The notes under the pieces are model-generated. The model searched no databases. It was not told the DNA's origin and saw only the letters and a list, made by a program, of their open reading frames with translations. Of a stretch of DNA of 64,000 nt, positions 56,757 to 64,000 are shown piece by piece (within the stretch, counting starts at the first letter, position 1; every line of letters begins with the position of its first letter). Made by a program: the position numbers and the translations under genes. Origin of the DNA: Micromonospora sicca (GTDB lineage Bacteria; Actinomycetota; Actinomycetes; Mycobacteriales; Micromonosporaceae); NCBI RefSeq assembly GCF_003172935.1, contig NZ_QGKS01000254.1, forward strand, positions 1 to 64,000, given 5' to 3'.

Positions 56757-57124
56757 GAGTCCGGCTCGGTCCGTTGGAGCAGGGTGACCAGCAGCGCCTC
56801 GTCCTCCGGCGTGAGCGAGCCGACGAAGCGGGTCAGGACGGCCGAGCGGTCGGTGTCGTCGTCGTCGAGCAGCCGACGCATCTGGTGGGCGGTCACCTGG
56901 GCACGGTCGCGTACCGCCTGGTAGGCGTAGGCGCGCCCGGCCGGGTGGCGGGTGACGCGCCCCTTGCCGTGCAGGCGGGCCAGCACCGTGGTGACGGTGT
57001 TGTAGGCCAGCCCGGCGTCGAGGCGCTCCCGGACCGTCGCCGGGGTGAGCGGCGCGTCCGCGGCGGCGAGCGCCGCCAGGATCTCGTGTTCCAGGTCGCC
57101 GTGCCGGCGGCGTCTGCTCTCCAC
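56753..57124 (-). CDS. BlaI/MecI-family repressor
   Basis: A 123-residue winged-helix repressor: RRRHGDLEHEILAALAAADA, then LTPATVRERLDAGLAYNTVT, LARLHGKGRVTRHPAGRAYA and the dimerisation segment with QMRRLLDDDDTDRSAVLTRF. BlaI proteins bind TACA-x5-TGTA-like dyads and are inactivated by proteolysis through the partner M56 enzyme. Two such dyads lie just upstream of its GTG 57124, between it and the divergent PAP2 gene, so it should repress itself and PAP2. Confidence 0.9.
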   Translation of the reverse strand: MESRRRRHGDLEHEILAALAAADAPLTPATVRERLDAGLAYNTVTTVLARLHGKGRVTRHPAGRAYAYQAVRDRAQVTAHQMRRLLDDDDTDRSAVLTRFVGSLTPEDEALLVTLLQRTEPDS

Positions 57125-57138
57125 CCGTCCCCCATCAA

Positions 57139-57182
57139 CTACAAATCTTGTAGTAGTAAGCTCTGACCTACAAACATTGTAG
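57139..57182. promoter_or_regulatory. Two BlaI-type operators in the blaI-PAP2 intergenic region
   Basis: CTACAAATCTTGTAG (57,139-57,153) and CTACAAACATTGTAG (57,168-57,182) are 15-base dyads 29 bases apart centre to centre, matching the TACA...TGTA form of BlaI/MecI operators. They lie between the divergent blaI and PAP2 starts, in the most AT-rich stretch of the region. Confidence 0.85.
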
Positions 57183-57207
57183 GTGTCACTCGACGACGGG
57201 GAGCGGG

Positions 57208-57855
57208 ATGGACGTCGGGCTGTTCGACGAGGTCAACCGGTTCGCGGTGGCCACCCCCTGGCTGCATGCCGCGGTGACTGGCTACGCGGCATTCGGCGTG
57301 GTGCTCTTCGCCGCCATCATGCTGGCCGGCTGGTGGTACGCCCGGCGCACGAGCGAGGCGGACCGGGTGGCGGCGGCCGTCCTCGCCCCGGTGGCGACCC
57401 TGCTGGCGGTGGCCGTGAACCAGCCGTTCGTGTCGGCGTTCCACGAGGCCCGCCCCTACACCAGCCACCCGGACATCCTCGTGCTCGCCACCCGCAGCAC
57501 CGATTTCTCGTTCCCCTCCGACCACTCGGTGATGGCGGGCGCCGCGGCCGCCGCGCTGTGGTTCGTGTCCCGACGACTCGGCCTGGTCACCGCGGTCGCC
57601 GCGCTGGCGATGGGCTTCTCCCGGATCTACATCGCCGCGCACTACCCGCACGATGTCCTCGTCGGCCTGCTCCTCGGCGCCGTGGTCGCGGTCCTCGTCG
57701 TGCTGCTCGCCCGCCCGTTCACCACCCGGCTGGTCACCGCGACGGGTCGTACCGCGTTGCGCCCGCTGGTCACCGCCGAGCCCCCGACGCCGCCCGGTCC
57801 GGTCGTCGCCGCCGCCGGCCGGGAACGGACCCCGCCGGAGGACACCGGCCGGTGA
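57208..57855 (+). CDS. PAP2-family phosphatase (undecaprenyl-pyrophosphatase-like)
   Basis: A 215-residue membrane protein with five to six helices and the three phosphatase motifs: the R-P segment in HEARPYTSHPD, PSDHSVMAG (PSGH variant) and SRIYIAAHYPHDVLVG (S-R-x5-H-x3-D). BcrC-like members recycle undecaprenyl pyrophosphate and confer bacitracin resistance. BlaI operators directly upstream suggest induction by cell-wall damage through the M56 sensor. Start ATG 57208, 25 bases after the second operator, with GGGAGCGGG ahead. Confidence 0.87.
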   Translation: MDVGLFDEVNRFAVATPWLHAAVTGYAAFGVVLFAAIMLAGWWYARRTSEADRVAAAVLAPVATLLAVAVNQPFVSAFHEARPYTSHPDILVLATRSTDFSFPSDHSVMAGAAAAALWFVSRRLGLVTAVAALAMGFSRIYIAAHYPHDVLVGLLLGAVVAVLVVLLARPFTTRLVTATGRTALRPLVTAEPPTPPGPVVAAAGRERTPPEDTGR

Positions 57856-57878
57856 CCGCCAGGGCCGCAGTACGGCGG

Positions 57879-59888
57879 TCACCCGTCCTGGACCGCTCCG
57901 GTGACCCGGCGCGCCACCGCCAGCAGGTAGTCCTTGCGGTTGAGCGGGTTGTGGTCCCAGCGCGGCCGGCTCGGCACCGGCCCACGCACCGGCCGGTAGT
58001 GGTCGAACTCCGACTCCAGCATCCCCTCGCCCCGGGTCAGCGACGGCAGGCGCTGCTCCAGGGCGTGCACCCGGCCGGCCGGCACCTCTCCCTCCACCGG
58101 GTACGACGAGCCGCGCAGCGTGGAGCCGCGGGGCACCGCACCGAGCCCGGCGAGCACCGGCAGCACCGCGCCGAACAGATCCGCCGGCACGTCCAGGCGG
58201 AACCGGTGCATCGGCTCGTGCACCCGGGTGCCGGCCCGGGTGAGGGCGTCCATCAGGACCAGCGGGGTCAGGTTGCGGAAGTCCCCGGCGGTGCTGGACA
58301 TGCTCTTGTCGAACACCCCGTGCGAGTGGCTCTGCCGGGCCCAGTACCCGCCGTGGGTCAGGGTGACCACGCAGTCGATCACCGCCCAGCCGCGCAGGCC
58401 CTGACGCAGGGTCTCCCGGACCGTCTCCTCGATGGCCTTGAGGAAGGCCAGCGGCATCGAGCCGAGTTCGATGCCGAGGCGGAACTCCACCCCGCTGTCG
58501 AGGGGGCCCGGTTCGATCCGCAGCCCCACGGTGGCGAGGAACGGGTTCGGCTCCCTGCCGATCCACTCCACGGCGGCGCCGACCCCGACCGGGCGTTCCA
58601 CGCAGACGGTGGTGGTCTCCCGGAAGTCGACCCGCACGCCGTACTCGTCGGCGAGGGTGGCCTGGATGACCTCCTTCTGCACCTCGCCGTAGAGCGACAC
58701 GGCGATCTCCTGCCGGATGTCGTCCTGCCGCAGGTTGATCAGCGGGTCCTGCTCGGCGAGCTGGGCGAGGGCCGAGTGCAGGGCCGCCCGCTCGGCGGCG
58801 CGGCACGGCACCACCACGGTCTCCAGGGTCGGCGGGGAGAAGTGGTGGCGGCCGGCCGGCCGGGCGGGCGGCGTACCGAGGAAGTCGCCGACCCGGACGT
58901 CGGCCAGACCCCACACCCGGGCGATCCGGCCGGCGCCCACCGCGGGGGCCGGCAGGGCGGTACCGGCCTCGAAGACACTGATCGCGGTGACCTTGGCCGC
59001 CGCGTCCCGCCGGAACGGGACCCGGTCGCGGACCCGCAGGGCGCCGGTGAAGATCCGGGCGTACGCGATCTTCTCGCCGGCCGGTCCGCGCTCGACCTTG
59101 AAGACCGTGCCGCACAGCGGGGCGGCCTCGTCGCCCTCCGCCGCCGGCAGCAGCTCGACGAGGCCGGCGATGAGCGGCTCGACGCCGGCCCCGGTGATCG
59201 CCGAGCCGGCGAAGACCGGGTGTACCCGCGCCCGGCGGGTCTGCACGGCGAGCGCCCGGCGCAGCCGGTGCCCGGTCACCGCGCGCTCGTCCTCGACGTA
59301 CGCGGCGAGCAGCGCGTCGTCGTGCGCGGAGAGCAGGTCGACGAGCCGGTCGGTGAACGCGGGCTCGTCGGGCCCGCGCGGGATGGTGCGGGCGGCCGGG
59401 GTGCCGCGGTCCTCGACCCGTACGGTCGCGACCACGTCCGGCGTCAGCTTCTCGGCGATCTGGCGCAGCACCCGCTCCGGGTCGGCGCCGGCCCGGTCGA
59501 CCTTGTTGACGAAGATCAGGGTGGGGATGCGCAGCCGTTGCAGCGTCCGCATCAGCACCCGGGTCTGGGCCTGGACGCCCTCGACCGCGGAGACGACCAA
59601 CACCGCGCCGTCGAGCACGCCGAGCACCCGCTCGACCTCGGCGATGAAGTCCGGGTGGCCGGGGGTGTCGATGAGGTTGACGGTGACCCCGTCGACGACG
59701 AAGGAGACCACGGCGGAACGGATGGTGATGCCGCGCTGCCGTTCCAGCTCCATCGTGTCGGTGCGGGTGCTGCCGTCGTCGACGCTGCCGAGCTCGTCGA
59801 TGACGCCGGCGCTGTGCAGCAGCCGCTCCGTCAGGCTCGTCTTACCGGCGTCGACATGTGCCAGGATTCCCAAGTTCAACGTCTTCAC
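57879..59888 (-). CDS. Tet(M)/Otr(A)-type ribosomal protection protein (EF-G-like GTPase)
   Basis: A 669-residue GTPase: G1 AHVDAGKTSLTERLL, G2 RGITIRS, G3 DTPGHPDF, G4 NKVDRAG, G5 GSAITGAG; followed by domain II (GTVFKVERGPAGEKIAYARI), domain III and a domain IV with the extended loops near residue 500 (HGGYWARQSHSHGVFDKSMS) that distinguish Tet(M)/Tet(O)/Otr(A) from EF-G. These proteins release tetracyclines from ribosomes. The end KDYLLAVARRVTGAVQDG is also typical. GTG 59888 is the start. Such genes are common in antibiotic-producing actinomycetes, so the natural role may be self-protection. Confidence 0.9.
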   Translation of the reverse strand: MKTLNLGILAHVDAGKTSLTERLLHSAGVIDELGSVDDGSTRTDTMELERQRGITIRSAVVSFVVDGVTVNLIDTPGHPDFIAEVERVLGVLDGAVLVVSAVEGVQAQTRVLMRTLQRLRIPTLIFVNKVDRAGADPERVLRQIAEKLTPDVVATVRVEDRGTPAARTIPRGPDEPAFTDRLVDLLSAHDDALLAAYVEDERAVTGHRLRRALAVQTRRARVHPVFAGSAITGAGVEPLIAGLVELLPAAEGDEAAPLCGTVFKVERGPAGEKIAYARIFTGALRVRDRVPFRRDAAAKVTAISVFEAGTALPAPAVGAGRIARVWGLADVRVGDFLGTPPARPAGRHHFSPPTLETVVVPCRAAERAALHSALAQLAEQDPLINLRQDDIRQEIAVSLYGEVQKEVIQATLADEYGVRVDFRETTTVCVERPVGVGAAVEWIGREPNPFLATVGLRIEPGPLDSGVEFRLGIELGSMPLAFLKAIEETVRETLRQGLRGWAVIDCVVTLTHGGYWARQSHSHGVFDKSMSSTAGDFRNLTPLVLMDALTRAGTRVHEPMHRFRLDVPADLFGAVLPVLAGLGAVPRGSTLRGSSYPVEGEVPAGRVHALEQRLPSLTRGEGMLESEFDHYRPVRGPVPSRPRWDHNPLNRKDYLLAVARRVTGAVQDG

Positions 59889-60116
59889 GCAGCGTCATGT
59901 CCTCTGGGTAGGTGGTGATTCCCTTCTGGTGGGACATGGACGCTGCGCGCATTGCCTGGCTCCTCTGCTCGGTCTTTCCTGGTCGGATTGCAGCAGCCGG
60001 CCCCGGGGCCGGCAACCGATTAACCCGTCCGGGTGGGCGGTTGGCGCGGTGCGGGGGCCGTTGCGGCGGGGGATTCGGCGCTGGGATGCGCCGGCGGAGG
60101 GGCCCGCTGATTGTCG

Positions 60117-60530
60117 TTATTTCGCCAGCCCGTGCGTCTGGACGTGGTGCGGGTTGGTCATCACGCCGAGCACGTTGCCGAACGGGTCGACGACCGAGGC
60201 GGTGACGAAGCCGTGGCCCCGTTCGCGCGGCGGGTCGTGCACCGCGGCCCCGGCGGCCAGCAGGCGGTCGAAGGCGGCGGTCACGTCGTCGACGTGCCAG
60301 TAGACGATCGCCCCGCCGGGCCGGTCGGCCGCGCCGGGCGGCGCGAAGCGCCGGTCGATCAGGCCCAGCTCGTCCTGGTGGTCACCCAGGCGGAACTCGT
60401 AGTAGGCGGGGCTCCCGTCCGGGCCGGACCGTTCGAAGTAGGGCTCGAGGGCGAGCAGGTCGGCGTACCAGGCGCGGGCGGCCGGCAGGTCGTCGGCCCA
60501 GAAGCTGACGGTGGCGAGTCCTCGCAGCAT
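60117..60530 (-). CDS. VOC-family (glyoxalase-like) protein
   Basis: A 137-residue protein with two beta-alpha-beta-beta-beta units: LRGLATVSFWADDLPAARAW with the following strand YYEFRLGDHQDELGL, and AIVYWHVDDVTAAFDRLLAA with SVVDPFGNVLGVMTNP. Metal-binding positions are not complete by eye. Members include glyoxalases, dioxygenases and drug-binding proteins, so function is open. ATG 60530; GAGAGGGA lies upstream. Confidence 0.83.
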   Translation of the reverse strand: MLRGLATVSFWADDLPAARAWYADLLALEPYFERSGPDGSPAYYEFRLGDHQDELGLIDRRFAPPGAADRPGGAIVYWHVDDVTAAFDRLLAAGAAVHDPPRERGHGFVTASVVDPFGNVLGVMTNPHHVQTHGLAK

Positions 60531-60641
60531 GATCGGTCCCTCTCGTCGTCGGCGCGCTTGACCGCACGCTACGACCGGGGTCCGACTCTTTTCGCGGGCC
60601 GCCCACGCAGGCTCGCCCGCGAGGCCGGCCCGCTGCGGCCG

Positions 60642-61037
60642 CTACTGGGCCTGGCCGACCGTGGGGCGGACCGTGACCCGCTCCATGAAGGGGAAGCGCG
60701 TGGTGAGGTCGGCGAGGGTCGCGCCGGCCCGCCAGGCGGCGGCCACCTGGACGACCTGGACCAGGTCGGTGCAGTCGCCCCGGGCCTGGACCTCCCCCGC
60801 CACCCTGATGTCGATCATGAAGTATCGGGCCTGGGAGCCCAGTCCGACGCAGACGGTGCCCCGTTCGGAGGTCAGCTCGGCGCAGGTGAAGCGGCTGCGA
60901 CCCTGCTCGGGGGCGGACACGCGGCCGACGTCGAGCTGGTGCTGAGCGGCCGTCGCGCCGAGCCCGGACGCCAGCCCGCCCCGTTCGACCAGGTCGGGGT
61001 AGAGGCGCACACCCAGCGCCGTCGACACGTCGCTCAT
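60642..61037 (-). CDS. DUF6193-like protein
   Basis: A 131-residue protein ending AAAWRAGATLADLTTRFPFM, the C-terminal motif (W-x-x-G-A-T-L...R-F-P-F) of actinobacterial DUF6193 proteins, which are sometimes linked to natural-product clusters without known function. ATG 61037 follows GGGAG; the frame is open upstream but that sequence lacks coding character. It is alone on its strand here. Confidence 0.6.
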   Translation of the reverse strand: MSDVSTALGVRLYPDLVERGGLASGLGATAAQHQLDVGRVSAPEQGRSRFTCAELTSERGTVCVGLGSQARYFMIDIRVAGEVQARGDCTDLVQVVQVAAAWRAGATLADLTTRFPFMERVTVRPTVGQAQ

Positions 61038-61318
61038 GACTGACTCCCACTTCCTCGTGACAGAGACCAGCAGCGCGCAGGTTTCACGGAGGTTTCCGGC
61101 GCGCGTGTGGCCATCCTGTCCCTCCTGGACGGCCAGGGCAATAGGAACGGTCGATTCATCCGCGAATGGGGCGGAACGCCGTTGACACCTGGACGCCGGC
61201 CCTGGTCGCGGCCACGGACGCCACGAGCGCCGTCGCGGTCGATCTGCGGCAGCTCCGGTACGCGCTCTGACCGGCCGGCGGGAGCGGCCCCGGGCCGGCT
61301 CGCCTAGCATCGGCGGGC

Positions 61319-62131
61319 ATGGCCCTCGTACGGTGTGACTTCTTCTCCGAAGCGCTGGGCATGGGCACCTCGATGACGGTGCTCCTGCCGGAGCGGACCT
61401 CGTCCGGGATCGGCATGGCCGGCAACCCCGCCGCGGGCGACCCGCCCGTGCTCTACCTGCTGCACGGCCTGACCGACGACGACACGATCTGGACCCGCCG
61501 CACCTCGATCGAGCGGTACGTCGCGCCGCTCGGGCTGGCCGTGGTGATGCCGAACGCCGACCGCAGCTTCTACACCGACGAGAAGCACGGCAACCGGTAC
61601 TGGACCTTCCTCAGCGCCGAACTGCCCGAGGTGTGCCGATCGTTCTTCCGGCTCTCCGACCGGCGGGAGGACACCTTCGTCGCCGGGCTGTCGATGGGCG
61701 GCTACGGGGCGGTGAAGTGGGCGCTGCGCGAGCCGGGGCGGTTCGCGGCGGCGGCCAGCCTCTCCGGCGCGCTCGACGTGGCCGAGCGGCGGGAGCACCC
61801 GACCAGGCCGGTGGACCCGGCGGTCTGGCACACCGTCTGGGACGACCGGCAGGTGCCCGGCACCGACGACGACACGGTCGCGCTGCTGGAGCGCGCCGGC
61901 GACGACCTGCCCGCGCTCTACGTCGCCTGCGGCACCGAGGACTTCCTGTACGAGGACAACACCCGCTTCGTCGAGACGGCCCGGCGGCGCGGGGTGCCGC
62001 TCACCGTGGACTTCTCCCCCGGCGCGCACGACTGGGCGTACTGGGACGCGAAGATCCAGGACGTGCTGGCCTGGCTGCCACTGCGGCGCGACCGGCCGCC
62101 GGCCGCTGAACGTCCGGCGCCGGAGGGCTAG
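61319..62131 (+). CDS. Esterase of the EstA/esterase D type (alpha/beta hydrolase)
   Basis: A 270-residue serine hydrolase: oxyanion segment VLYLLHGLTDDDTIWTRRTS, nucleophile FVAGLSMGGYGAVKWAL (G-x-S-x-G, about Ser 126), aspartate in CGTEDFLYEDN and histidine in FSPGAHDWAYWDAK. The family includes tributyrin esterase and S-formylglutathione hydrolase. No signal peptide. Its TAG overlaps the convergent DinB stop (CTAG at 62,128-62,131). Confidence 0.88.
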   Translation: MALVRCDFFSEALGMGTSMTVLLPERTSSGIGMAGNPAAGDPPVLYLLHGLTDDDTIWTRRTSIERYVAPLGLAVVMPNADRSFYTDEKHGNRYWTFLSAELPEVCRSFFRLSDRREDTFVAGLSMGGYGAVKWALREPGRFAAAASLSGALDVAERREHPTRPVDPAVWHTVWDDRQVPGTDDDTVALLERAGDDLPALYVACGTEDFLYEDNTRFVETARRRGVPLTVDFSPGAHDWAYWDAKIQDVLAWLPLRRDRPPAAERPAPEG

Positions 62132-62634
62132 ACGCCGACGGTGCCGTCGATCGCCTCGCGGAGGAAGTCGGCGTGCCCGTTGTGCCGGGCGTACTCGTGC
62201 ATCATGTGCAGCATCACCAGCCGCAGCGACACGTCCTCACCCCAGCGGACCTGGTGGCCGGTCACGTCCAGCGACTCCGCCTCCCGCTCGATGCGGCGGG
62301 CGTGCTCGACCTCCCGCTGCCAGGCCTCGAACGCCTCGGACCGGCTGGCCCCGGTCGCGTCGTACGCCTCCTGGTAGTCGCCGCTCTCCGACCAGACCAG
62401 CGGGACGTCCTCGGCGTTGATCACGCGGCGGAACCAGGCACGCTCCACCTCTGCCATGTGCCGGACCAGCCCGAGCAGCGACAGCGTCGAGGGCGGGGAG
62501 GACTGCCGGCGCAGCTCCTCGTCGCTGAGGCCCGCGCACTTGAGGGCCAGCGTGGCCCGGTGGAAGTCGAGGAAGACGCGCAGCGTCTCGCGCTCCCCCG
62601 CCAGCAGGGGCGGGCCGATCCGTTCGGTCTCCAC
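62128..62634 (-). CDS. DinB/DUF664-family protein
   Basis: A 168-residue four-helix-bundle protein. The three metal histidines of the fold are visible in LLGLVRHMAEVERAWFRRVI, VMLHMMHEYARHNGHADFLR. Actinobacterial members of this group include mycothiol- or bacillithiol-dependent transferases, but most are uncharacterised. GTG 62634 is the start, giving VETERIGPPLLAGERETLRV. Convergent with the esterase gene, with overlapping stop codons. Confidence 0.85.
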   Translation of the reverse strand: METERIGPPLLAGERETLRVFLDFHRATLALKCAGLSDEELRRQSSPPSTLSLLGLVRHMAEVERAWFRRVINAEDVPLVWSESGDYQEAYDATGASRSEAFEAWQREVEHARRIEREAESLDVTGHQVRWGEDVSLRLVMLHMMHEYARHNGHADFLREAIDGTVGV

Positions 62635-62743
62635 GAGGGGTCCTTCCTGGGACGACGGGAGGGCTGCTGGCCGGCCCGTCGAGGCTTGGCAGGGTTCGCC
62701 GGGGAGCCTAGTCTCAGCGGATCGATCCACCGCTGAAGGGATC

Positions 62744-63787
62744 ATGTTGATGCACCCCCACATCAGACGTTCCGCGCTGGTCGCCTCGGTGGTCACCGCG
62801 GCGCTGGTCGCCGGCGGCACGACCGTCCAGGCCGCCGGCGACCCGTACGGGCACAGCGCCACCGCCACGGTCTTCGCCCCGAACCCGGTGCAGCAGCTCG
62901 GCGACCAGGGCCTGACCGACGCGAAGGACGCCGACTACCCGGCGCTGGCCGGCGCGTACCGGTCGGTGCTGCTGACCAACCTGGACGGTTCCGGCACCCT
63001 CACCGGGAAGTACGTCGCGGTGAAGAGCAAGACCGGCACGCCGGCCCGGGCCGTCGACGGCGGGTATCCGGGGTGGCACCGCGACGCCGACCAGTTCGAG
63101 CAGGTCATGGGCTACCACTGGGTGAACACCGCCCAGGCGTACCTGCAGTCGCTCGGCTTCGGCAGCACGCTGCGGCCGGTCAACCAGCGGCAGATCGAGC
63201 TGCGCATCGACCAGTACGGCGGCGACAACTCGTTCTTCCGCGAGGACAAGGCCAACATCACCCTGGGCAAGGGCGGCGTGGACGACGCCGAGGACGCCGA
63301 GGTGATCGTCCACGAGTACGGCCACTCGGTGCAGGACGGGCAGGTGCCCGGCTTCGGTACGAACCTCGAGTCCGGCTCCATCGGCGAGGCGTTCGGCGAC
63401 TACCTGGCGGTCGTGGTGACCAGCTGGGCGACCGGCACGCCGACGAGGACCCCGGAGGCCTGCGTGGCCGACTGGGACTCGGTCTCCTACACCCGTACCG
63501 CCCCGCACTGCCTGCGCCGACTCGACGGCACCAAGGTCTACCCGCAGGACATGCGGGGCGAGGTGCACGCCGACGGCGAGATCTGGTCCCGCGCGCTGTG
63601 GGACATCCGCACCGCGCTGGGCGACCGCGCGGCCACCACGCTGATCGTGGAGGCGCAGTTCGACTTCGCCGCGGACACCTCGTTCCGGGACGCGGCGCTG
63701 GCCACGGTCGCCGCCGCGCAGCGGCTCTACGGGTCGACCGCCGCGTCGGCGACCCGGGCGGCGTTCGTCGCCCGCGGCATCCTCTGA
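62744..63787 (+). CDS. Secreted zinc metalloprotease (HEYGH, M36-like)
   Basis: A 347-residue exported protease. The signal peptide RRSALVASVVTAALVAGGTTVQAAG ends near residue 34. The active site is EVIVHEYGHSVQDGQVPGFG (H-E-x2-H, about residue 190) with the downstream glutamate in SIGEAFGDYLAVVV, the arrangement of gluzincins such as the fungalysin (M36) and thermolysin groups. There is no long propeptide, so it is shorter than typical M36 enzymes. ATG 62744 or ATG 62750. It ends at a strong hairpin terminator. Confidence 0.83.
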   Translation: MLMHPHIRRSALVASVVTAALVAGGTTVQAAGDPYGHSATATVFAPNPVQQLGDQGLTDAKDADYPALAGAYRSVLLTNLDGSGTLTGKYVAVKSKTGTPARAVDGGYPGWHRDADQFEQVMGYHWVNTAQAYLQSLGFGSTLRPVNQRQIELRIDQYGGDNSFFREDKANITLGKGGVDDAEDAEVIVHEYGHSVQDGQVPGFGTNLESGSIGEAFGDYLAVVVTSWATGTPTRTPEACVADWDSVSYTRTAPHCLRRLDGTKVYPQDMRGEVHADGEIWSRALWDIRTALGDRAATTLIVEAQFDFAADTSFRDAALATVAAAQRLYGSTAASATRAAFVARGIL

Positions 63788-63791
63788 CCGG

Positions 63792-63827
63792 GCGCCGTCC
63801 CGGCCGGGCGCCCGGCCGGGACGGCGC
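63792..63827. terminator. Perfect 18-bp inverted repeat, bidirectional terminator
   Basis: GCGCCGTCCCGGCCGGGC (63,792-63,809) is followed directly by its exact complement (63,810-63,827). It sits between the convergent stop codons of the protease and the dipeptidase genes, so it should end transcription from both sides. Confidence 0.85.
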
Positions 63828-64000
63828 TCACCGCAGTGACGACCGGGCCACCGGGAAGTCGAAGTACGTCGTCGGGTACGGCTCGGCGGTGAGGCGGTAG
63901 TGCCACCACTCCCGCGGATAGTTCTCGAATCCCTGGGCGGTCATCAGCCGCCGCAGCAGCTCCCGGTTCGCCCGGGCGTCCCCGGTGATCCGCGGGTCGG
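63828..64000 (-). CDS. VanX/D-Ala-D-Ala dipeptidase-like protein (M15), C-terminal part
   Basis: The last 56 codons encode RANRELLRRLMTAQGFENYP, REWWHYRLTAEPYPTTYFDF and PVARSSLR. The E-W-W-H motif contains the catalytic glutamate and a zinc-binding histidine of the M15D (VanX) family, which cleaves D-Ala-D-Ala in peptidoglycan metabolism or glycopeptide resistance. The rest lies beyond the window, so completeness and the exact subgroup cannot be judged. Confidence 0.8.
   Translation of the reverse strand, partial: DPRITGDARANRELLRRLMTAQGFENYPREWWHYRLTAEPYPTTYFDFPVARSSLR

Noticed and set aside
1-64000. CRISPR array or rRNA operon
   Set aside because: No regularly spaced direct repeats with unique spacers and no rRNA-like conserved segments were seen anywhere.

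Overview
The window is high-GC (about 70%) actinobacterial DNA. Gene content and protein style (many GTG starts, ATGA/GTGA stop-start overlaps, SARP regulator, SWIM/DUF6493 pair, AMIN-like secreted protein, GerMN lipoprotein) suggest a Micromonospora-like member of the Micromonosporaceae. That is inference from protein style; there is no rRNA to confirm it.

Bases 1 to about 30,800 are a decaying accessory zone. Pieces of six transposase types (IS30, large TnpB, IS481, IS110 twice, IS982) and two recombinase remnants lie among genes, many of which are broken: a lipoprotein cut by an IS30-type element, a frameshifted duplicate of a kinase sensor domain, a TMEM175-type channel with an in-frame TAG, a shattered MFS transporter, a frameshifted DUF6493 gene, a GH15 hydrolase with in-frame TGA and TAG, and a deletion joining a type II thioesterase to a SARP regulator. 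Intact genes here include an ABC exporter with a histidine kinase/response regulator, HxlR, MarR and ArsR regulators, an SDR, a phosphotransferase, two methyltransferases, OsmC, a ZnF-UBP protein and a dimethylarginine hydrolase.

Bases 30,900-36,100 are intact: NUDIX, a secreted AMIN-like protein, and an OmpR-type regulator/HAMP kinase/GerMN lipoprotein operon. Bases 36,834-50,593 are one strand-uniform run of 11 genes, nearly all overlapping by 4 bases: two glycosyltransferases (one double), a FemAB/GNAT protein, a GH39-like protein, a nucleotidyltransferase-kinase fusion, an APH-like kinase, a deacetylase, a Wzx-type flippase and a large membrane protein. This looks like an export pathway for a surface glycan; a GH16 hydrolase lies convergent to it.

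Bases 51,885-54,080 hold the most unusual feature: an RtcB RNA ligase gene in a one-strand array of seven tRNA genes (Trp-like, Glu, Gly, rtcB, Arg, Gln, Leu-CAG, Leu-GAG), preceded by a short Arg-rich ORF and an intrinsic terminator. Several tRNAs are structurally odd: an expanded anticodon loop, Leu anticodons on short-variable-loop bodies, and C33. I propose an RNA-repair or tRNA-replacement cassette against anticodon nucleases. A damaged second TnpB copy lies next to it.

Bases 55,839-64,000 are intact and ordinary: a BlaI/M56 pair with two operators facing a PAP2 phosphatase, a Tet(M)-type ribosomal protection protein, VOC, DUF6193-like, esterase, DinB and a secreted HExxH protease, ending in a partial VanX-like dipeptidase.
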